Source: Pomphorhynchus laevis (lineage: Eukaryota > Acanthocephala > Palaeacanthocephala > Echinorhynchida > Pomphorhynchidae). From it: a DNA stretch of 64,000 nucleotides. A program made the position numbers and the translations under genes. Below are positions 57,390 to 64,000 of this stretch, piece after piece. The DNA lies in NCBI GenBank assembly GCA_012934845.2, contig WNNJ02002084.1:94536-158535 (forward strand), in the 5' to 3' direction. The first letter of the stretch is position 1; every line of letters starts with the position of its first letter. Below the pieces are notes generated by a model. It ran no database searches and was not told where the DNA came from. It saw nothing but the letters and a program-made list of their open reading frames with translations.

Positions 57390-58260
57390 AGTATTCAGTA
57401 TTAATTCTACAAAAGAATTTTTAGAACAGACAAAAGGAATAAATGTTCAGAATATAAATACGTACGATTTTAGTACGCTTTATACAAATTTAGATTCAGC
57501 AGATATTAAAGAAACGTTGAAATTAATTAGCCTTATATATGGAAAAATATATACATATGTTATAATAACTATAACGCATATCTAACAAAAATTAAACCAT
57601 CAAGTAAATATAAATATATGGATAAAATTGAATTAATAGAATCCTTAAATATTTTGACAAATCAAAATTATTTAAAAGTAAGGACATCTATATTTAAACA
57701 AATAATAAGTGCTCCAATGGGAGATAATAGTAACCATATAATAGCTGACTTATTTTTAAGCTTTATAAAATATGAATTTGTTCATAACTGTTTTAAAAAT
57801 AAATCTAAGTTATATAAAGATACGAAATATATGTTTCGATATATTGATGATATATGTGTATTTAATTCTAGCAATTTTTATTCAATAAGCGAACAAATTT
57901 ATCCAGGTAGCCTCATTCTTAATAAAACCAATATTAATGATAAAGAAGGTGTATATCTAGATATGAACATTGATTAAAACTATTATTAATTTATATCGTA
58001 AAGATGACATATTTAAATTTACAAGAAACATATTTTTGCATGAGCATTCATGCATACCATATAATATAAAATATAATACATTAAATAATGAAATTTTAAG
58101 AATTGCAACAATATGTAATGATATTGGCTTTCTTCAAAATCATTTAAATAATTTAATAGATACATATTTTAAACTAGGTTACTATAAAAATACCATCAGA
58201 CAGAAAATAGTAAAATATTTAAATCAACAAAATAATATTAGAAATAAATTTAAACTCTAA
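57390..58260 (+). mobile_element. Penelope-like element, fragment B (RT)
   Basis: The sequence gives NTYDFSTLYTNLDSADIKE (57,450-57,510), the characteristic PLE RT motif; then, in a shifted frame, SAPMGDNSNHIIADLFLSF (57,712), YMFRYIDDICVFN (57,830-57,868) with an intact catalytic box, and LILNKTNIN. After a small deletion INLYRKDDIFKFTRNIFLHE follows, to a stop at 58,260. The N-terminal RT part and the endonuclease are missing. Confidence 0.8.
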
Positions 58261-59245
58261 AGAAGACAAGTAAAAGGTGTTCCAATGGGTGGTAATAGTA
58301 GCCCAATTATAGCTGACTTGTTTTTAAGCTTTATAGAATATGAATTTGTTCATAACTGTGTAAAAACTAAATCTAAACAATATAAATATATGAAATATAT
58401 GTTTCGATACATTGATGATATATGGGTATTGAATTCTAATAATTTTATTCAATAAGCGAACACATTTATCCAGAAAGCCTTATTCTCAACAAAACCAATA
58501 TTAATGATACAGAAGGTTTATATCTAGATATGAACATTAAATTAACATTAACTAAAACTAATATTAATTTATATCGTAAAGATGACATATTTAAATTTAC
58601 AAGAAACATATTTTTGCATGAGCATTCATGCATACCATATAATATAAAATATAATACATTAAATAATGAAATTTTAAGAATTGCAACAATTTGTAACGAT
58701 ATTGGCTTTCTTCAAAATCATTTAAATAATTTAATAGATACATATTTTAAACTAGGTTACTATAAAAATAACATCAAGCAGAAAATAGTAAAATATAAAA
58801 ATCAACACAATAATATTAAAAATAATAAATTTAAAATAATTAGCGGAAAATTTGTATGGATAATAAATAATATACTTTTTATTAGAATAAGATACTATAT
58901 AATCAAATTTAATCAGAGAAAATACGTCCTTTGCACGTATTTGACCCCGCTGCATTGTTGGGTCGAGGAATTAGGGGCCCAAACCTGATAGCATAGGAGT
59001 TCCTCCTAATAACTTCTAATCCTTATTCAGATACAACATCTATTATTTATTAGTCAATTTATAAAAATGACGTTTATTTTAAATTTCAATTTTTTATTTT
59101 TTAACTTGATTTAAATTATAAAAAATCTTATATTTTCAATTATAGAAAATCTAAAAACAATTATTTATTTTATTATTTAATTATTAAATTTTGATTTAGC
59201 ATTATTATTATGTTTAAATACGTAGACTCAGTTAGCTGATTTGAT
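58261..59245 (+). mobile_element. Penelope-like element, fragment C, in tandem with B
   Basis: This starts directly after B with VKGVPMGGNSSPIIADLFLS, then YMFRYIDDIWVLNSN, and the 152-codon open piece 58,530-58,988 (INLYRKDDIFKFTRNIFLHE to TPLHCWVEELGAQ). The tail 58,918-59,245 includes cctgatagcataggagttcc and is nearly identical to 43,700-44,010. A head-to-tail partial tandem is a usual PLE arrangement. Confidence 0.8.
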
Positions 59246-59461
59246 CATAATGTACCGATGATTTATGATAAAGATCATACAATGTTTAACTGTCTTTCTA
59301 TTACGGATCGTGGGTACCAATTTCACAAGCACAATTTGTTATCCAGTCAGTCGTCGGCCGCAAAAGTATTTTCGTCATTTAAATTATTTATTCAGAGGTC
59401 ATCTATTAATTTATTAGATAATTCAATTTATAGGGAATAATCATACTTTTGTGCTTAGACA

Positions 59462-59719
59462 AGATTGTGTAGGGTATGCGAAGTAAGCGATTTGAGGTTA
59501 TCAGTCAAACAGGCCCCAACATTCGAGACTAGATTAAAACAACATGAATACATTCTCAAAAATGGCCTAAATAGCGCAATTGTAGACCGTAGTTTAAATT
59601 TAGATCACAATATTGACTGTAATAATACTGTTGTTTTAGCAAAAGAAACCAATTGTTTAAATAGAAAAATTCTCGAGGCTGATAACATTTACAAAAACCA
59701 ATATTATTATGCCGAATAA
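59462..59719 (+). pseudogene. PLE GIY-YIG endonuclease remnant
   Basis: The open stretch encodes TFETRLKQHEYILKNGLNSA, then NLDHNIDCNNTVVLAKE and LNRKILEADNI. This is the R...EH...SA...H...E layout of the GIY-YIG endonuclease at the C-terminus of PLE proteins. The GIY and YIG tyrosines upstream are not readable (CRVCEVSD in place of C..C...YIG). It is separated from fragment C by about 200 bp of unrelated sequence. Confidence 0.65.
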
Positions 59720-59989
59720 TAAACCTGTCGTAACGTTGAATATTTTGTAAAGATGTTGTAAACGATTCTTTTGTTTAAATAATATTTTCTATTTTATTTT
59801 TATTTAATTTTCTAGTAGTTTATATTATTATTTTTATATTTTTATAATATTTTTAAATTATTTTGAATGAAAATATTATGGTTATTATTATTTTTTATTT
59901 CTAAACTATTTTGAAGAATCCTTTTTCATTGCGTTTTGTGTACCATCAAAAGTTGTCGAAATCGTCTTAAAAATTCAAACAACACTAAG
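59720..59989. other. AT-rich spacer
   Basis: Less than 300 bp; nothing recognised before the LINE-B 3' tail begins. Confidence 0.5.
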
Positions 59990-60109
59990 TAAGTAAGGGT
60001 TTTATTAATAACTATATAACTGATAAAAACTTAAGAAACAAAAACATGCAAAAGAAAACTTTAAATAGAAGCTGTTCACGACGTGTATTTTGAAATCTTC
60101 AACTTATAC

Positions 60110-62569
60110 TCACGGCCTCAGGTCCAGAGGGATCTGAGCCCCTCGGCCACACCAGCGCGCCGCCCTCTGACTGAACCATTCGGGGTCTCTCACACACCTA
60201 AGGGTCCAGTCAAGGCGGACTATGGTTGGTAATCTCGAGATGAGGAGCTTGAGAAACCTTAGTCTTTGTTCTGGGGGCCGTCCTCGTGAGAAGAAGACTA
60301 ATCCCGAGATAGCCCAAGTACCCCAGAGGCGCACTTGGGTTATCCCATTCAGTGACAGATGCTGGGCCCGTTTCAGAGCCCACCTAGCTTTCTTCAGGAT
60401 ACGTTTAAGTCTATCCAGGTCAGCTTTCGCTGACCAATTCACCGTAACGGTGAACCCCAGATATTTTACTCGACTCGTGAAGATGGGGAGTGGTTGATGC
60501 TGCAAAATGGAGGAGAGTGCAGAGAGTGCTAGTCTCTTAAGTTTCTTTTTGGTGGCAGGAACGCCATTAAAGACAACCACCTGTGATTTAGAGGAGTTTA
60601 AAATAAGATTGGATGGGGGCAACTGATCTTTTAATCTTAAAAAGAAACGGCTGATGTCAGAGATTACATCTTTGCACCTGCGTCCAGAGAACAAGGCTGT
60701 GGTATCATCAGCATATACCACTAGATGTTGATCACGTTTAAAATTCTTGAATAGAACAATGGATGCAGCAAGATATAAGAAAGGAGAAAGTGGGGATCCT
60801 TGAGGTACACCCGTAATAGGGTAGAACTGACGCGCATCAGGGTCGTCTTCATAGTAGAACCGCTTGGTGTACAGCAATATCTCCACTTTGTTAACAATTC
60901 TCGCAGGCAACCCGAGGGACCTGAGAGGGGATAACGAAGGGAATGGAGATCCGGTCAAATGCAGCTGAAAAATCAAGAAAAACAGCCACAGCAAGCTGAT
61001 GACTATTATCCTGACAAAACTGATGCACTTCACCAATTGCTGAATGGACCGAGCGCCCTTTGACAAACCCATGAAAACTCGGTGGGATCAAATTACGCCT
61101 ACATAAATGAACGCGGATTCTACGCGCAAGCGCTTTCTCGTAGATGGATATGAGGGCGTTTTGAATCGAGATGGGCCGCAGATCTTTAGGACAAGTGATT
61201 AATCTCTTTTTAGGTAAAAAAACTCGACGGCTGATGTTGATGTCCGCTATGTCAGACGGGGAGGCTAATATCATTGTGATGGCGACCTCCTTTCTCTGAC
61301 TGTATGTCAAAAGCTGACAGACACGAGTGGTGAGTGGCGCGTGGGATTTGGAGGTGCCCGGGAGTGGTCATCAGGAGTTAAGGATATCTGTAACAGATAA
61401 GTCCCTACTCCTGAAGTCACACCAAGGCGGGATTGGTTGGGGAGATTGAGTGGCTCCATAATTATGTAAGGAAAGTGACTCCTCTAAAACTTTGTCAAGG
61501 CATATGCTACCAATCCAAACCAAGGCTCTATCCTTCCAGCAAACAAACTTCTCCTTCTTGAATATCTTCCAGAAGGAAGCCTGAGAAGGGTTTAGGCGAG
61601 CAATGCTTGCCCTATCCCTGCTCAGCTGGAGCCTATATCTAGAGCTCCAATATTCATTCGAGAGGATATGTCTGGCGGAAACAGAGAGATTGGGAAGGTG
61701 TAACATTTTAGCTAGGACCTTGAGCTTTGTTGGAGTAGGATTGTATATTCGACCTTTATAGGTAGTCGAAAGGATCGCGGTAGCTTGCGATGAGAGGTAG
61801 GAATTAAATTCGGTCAAACTCTCAATTCCAATTCTGGGGAAGAGTTGGATAGCTGCCTGAAAGAAGGCCACTCTAATAGGGTCAAAGTGAAACCTTCTTC
61901 TAAGCAACGTATCGTCCTCTAGCCTTCAGCGAATTAGGTCATAAGAGGTGGTCTGTTGTTGACGCGACTGCTCGGTGCAAATGGGTTTCAACAACCACAT
62001 CTTATGTAGCAGTAATATGTCGAGGAGAGAATTTGTTGTAGAGCAATGAAAGGTTGGGGAAGGTGGTTTATGAATAAGATAGTCGATCCTTGCTCTTCGG
62101 AGTGCTGCATTAATCCAACGACCAGTTCTGTCGTTGAAGTCACCAAGTAACATGTCATAACCGCTCCCCAATATTTGATCCAGGAGGTCACGGTTCTTGT
62201 GAATTTCTCCTGGCCGAATATAGACATTGGCTATGCTTATACGCTTACCGTTCTTACAAAGTGATATAGCTAAACAAGATAGGGCTAGACAAGAGTAGTT
62301 TAATAGCAGGGATGATCTTAATGAGCTTTTTACTAGGGTTTAAATACCTTGAGATGAAGAGGAGTGAGGGGAGGGGTTATGTAAGGAGTAAAGTGGGTGT
62401 ATATGTGCTTAGGGATAAATCGAGTAATATGCTAGGAAAGACGGATAGACCGCGTCTCCTGAAGGACTATAACATCTGCATCTCTACCAGATAGAAGGCT
62501 AAGGGCGGAAGCACCTCCCGAATTCCACTGAAGGATATTCAGTGAAAAAGGCCCTTGATTACTTCCCAT
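60110..62569 (-). pseudogene. LINE-B copy 4 ORF2 (APE endonuclease + RT), broken
   Basis: ORF2 begins MGSNQGPFSLNILQWNSGGA at 62,569. A TAG interrupts the endonuclease at about 62,435 where other copies read RLPQDI. The catalytic box is intact (LLGDFNDRTGRWINAALRRA, 62,110-62,150). 61,371-61,907 is open (linker, ASFWKIFKKEKFVCWKDR). The RT has VAVFLDFSAAFDRISIPFV (60,930-60,990, then a frameshift), GVPQGSPLSPFLYLA and YADDTTALFSGRRC, both intact. The C-terminal ~320 codons are open to 60,110. Few lesions suggest a fairly recent insertion. Confidence 0.8.
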
Positions 62570-62603
62570 TGCGTAAGTGTTACCGAAGTGGGACGCCCTC
62601 CAC

Positions 62604-63809
62604 CTAGTCGCAACTAGAGGCGGAAAGGTCGCCTTTACCGCTTCCCGTCACGACAAATGGAGTCGCTTGCCCACGGGCGATATCTTCATTTCCCTCGTTA
62701 GCCATAGCCCAGATCGAATCCTTCCGAGCAAGCTTCAGAGCAGCTATGCTCAGCGCTGACCCGTTTCGTTTCTTAGATTTTGGTGGCTTCTTAATATTGT
62801 TAGTCTTCCCAGAAGGAGGAGAACGGAAGGATTCCGCTAATTGACCCACCAATTTTTGGACCAATTTTTCAAGTTGAATCATTGATGCCTGATGCTGCAT
62901 TTCAATAAGTTTAAGAATTTCCGTATCCGGCATCCTGTCGTCTTTCTTGTTAGACGAGACAGCTTCCACGAAGCTAGTCGGTTTTGCTGTTACACCCCTG
63001 TGTCTCTTTTGGTACGCTTTAAAGATTTTACACTTTTTTGACCATGCGGGGTGCTCACCACCGCAGTTTGCGCAAAATGGCTTACTTTCGCACTTCTCAG
63101 GATGTATAGCAGTTGTACCACACACGCCGCACTTATGGGGTAGAGAACAGCCAGCAGACCAATGCCCCCACTGATGGCAATTGTTGCAGTGAGGGTACGT
63201 TAGTGAGTCGGTTTCGATTATTGAAAATCTCAAATTATACCCCATAAAAGGATTGCATGTCGAAATCGATAGTTTTAGATCTTCATCAACCGGGGCATTG
63301 CAGAACGCCACGGGAATGGGGAAGCCTTTAATCCCTTTTATAAAGCGCACGTTAGAGATTTTGTAATCAGTTTCTAGGGCTGATATATCTTGTTCTGAAA
63401 TGTATGTGGGCATGTTATTTATCTTTATTGTTGCCAGGATTGGTTTGGAAGCAATTATACCTTGTTCCGAATGCTCTTTTTTAAAGTAGTCGACGTACGA
63501 CATTGATAGATCAGGAGTGCAGAATGAGATTTTAATCTCAGATTCATAATATTTAATCGCATTGAACAATATCCTTTTTTTAAATCGATCGGCAAAGCCC
63601 CTTATAAAAACATTGAACATGTTCTGCCTTTCCAGAGGCACCAAAAGTCTGATAATCACGAGGTTGGATAATTTTGGTACCGGGGGGAGTTCCCCCTCCG
63701 AAATATATTCAAGAGAAGCTAAATCTCCACTTACCTCGTTTATTGCATTGGCAGGAAAATTAGTTTTCATTAAGTTCTTTGAACGCTCCGACATGCTAAA
63801 TTTACTCAT
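62604..63809 (-). CDS. LINE-B copy 4 ORF1: gag-like protein with three zinc knuckles (intact)
   Basis: 401 codons, ATG at 63,809, following an aaataaaaa run. Residues 40-200 form the RRM-like/PRE-type gag region (LPPVPKLSNLVIIRL, KPILATIKINNMPTYISEQD, NPFMGYNLRFSI). The knuckles are CNNCHQWGHWSAGC (208-221), CGVCGTTAIHPEKC (227-240) and CANCGGEHPAWSKKC (246-260), the triple arrangement of Jockey/I-type ORF1. The C-terminal third is basic (KKPPKSKKRNG). It presumably packages element RNA. Only 34 bp separate its stop from the ORF2 ATG. It is the only intact ORF1 of the four copies. Confidence 0.82.
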   Translation of the reverse strand: MSKFSMSERSKNLMKTNFPANAINEVSGDLASLEYISEGELPPVPKLSNLVIIRLLVPLERQNMFNVFIRGFADRFKKRILFNAIKYYESEIKISFCTPDLSMSYVDYFKKEHSEQGIIASKPILATIKINNMPTYISEQDISALETDYKISNVRFIKGIKGFPIPVAFCNAPVDEDLKLSISTCNPFMGYNLRFSIIETDSLTYPHCNNCHQWGHWSAGCSLPHKCGVCGTTAIHPEKCESKPFCANCGGEHPAWSKKCKIFKAYQKRHRGVTAKPTSFVEAVSSNKKDDRMPDTEILKLIEMQHQASMIQLEKLVQKLVGQLAESFRSPPSGKTNNIKKPPKSKKRNGSALSIAALKLARKDSIWAMANEGNEDIARGQATPFVVTGSGKGDLSASSCD

Positions 63810-64000
63810 TTTTTATTTCCCTTTTTTAATTATTAAACAACACCGAAAGTAGCTGATTATCGCTAATAACAGCAGCACCTGCTTAAAGAAAATGACGGCG
63901 ATCGTTTCTAACATTTACATTTTGATAACATTTTAAAACATTATTGACACGATTTCGGCAACTGTTGAAAGGTACGCAAAAAGAAATAAAAAATGGATGA

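Larger units (their letters stand above)
59990..63905 (-). mobile_element. Jockey-like LINE-B, copy 4 (full length or nearly so)
   Basis: Minus strand, with an intact ORF1 (62,604-63,809), ORF2 starting at 62,569, and the 3' UTR ending ttaataaaacccttactt near 59,990. The 3' UTR shares the tttttatc(a/g)gttatatagtt motif with copy 3. The 5' end lies at or beyond 63,905, and the 5' UTR does not match those of the other copies, so the boundary is uncertain. ORF2 is broken. Confidence 0.8.

Noticed and set aside
59258-59440. 60-codon ORF between PLE fragment C and the GIY-YIG remnant
   Set aside because: No recognisable domain; not needed to explain the PLE pieces.
1-64000. CRISPR arrays, tRNA and rRNA genes
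   Set aside because: No spaced direct repeats, no B-box-like GGTTCRANTCC with a cloverleaf, and no rRNA-like sequence were noticed by eye.

Overview
The window is invertebrate nuclear DNA, most likely from an arthropod or a similar animal; the species cannot be fixed from sequence alone. The evidence is the presence of spliced genes with GT-AG introns, AATAAA poly(A) signals, metazoan nuclear genes (CIR1, ZC3H14/Nab2) and several classes of animal retroelement. Non-element DNA is strongly AT-rich; the LINE blocks are clearly richer in GC.

Layout. 1-23,380 is a graveyard of nested retroelements: a CR1-like LINE family with a zinc-finger ORF1 (LINE-A), another LINE (LINE-D) split by LINE-A, a Ty3/gypsy element split by a full-length LINE-A with a target-site duplication, a Jockey-like LINE (LINE-B) and a second CR1-like LINE (LINE-C). 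23,381-27,900 carries the CIR1 co-repressor gene and possible 5' exons of another gene. 27,925-33,330 is a second retroelement block (LINE-B, LINE-A, and an RLE-type LINE called LINE-R). 34,787-40,379 holds exons of a ZC3H14/Nab2-type poly(A)-RNA-binding zinc-finger gene. 42,684-59,740 alternates Penelope-like elements (PLEs), LINE-B and LINE-A copies, and includes an intact, apparently intronless 303-codon gene for a CtlX-type guanidino/ureido hydrolase (55,957-56,868). 59,990-64,000 is a LINE-B copy whose gag-like ORF1 is still open.

The most notable points are: (i) the CtlX-like hydrolase, a family I know mainly from bacteria, sitting in animal DNA between retroelements; (ii) five hammerhead-ribozyme-like motifs scattered as single copies or as a head-to-head hairpin, alongside PLE sequence; (iii) insertion nests whose order can be read from uninterrupted reading frames and one clear TSD; (iv) a ~325 bp insert with a perfect 21-bp palindrome inside a LINE reverse transcriptase; (v) a ZC3H14-like gene with four rather than five recognisable CCCH fingers. 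No tRNA, rRNA or CRISPR was recognised. All family calls come from reading motifs and remembered family patterns; no database search was run.
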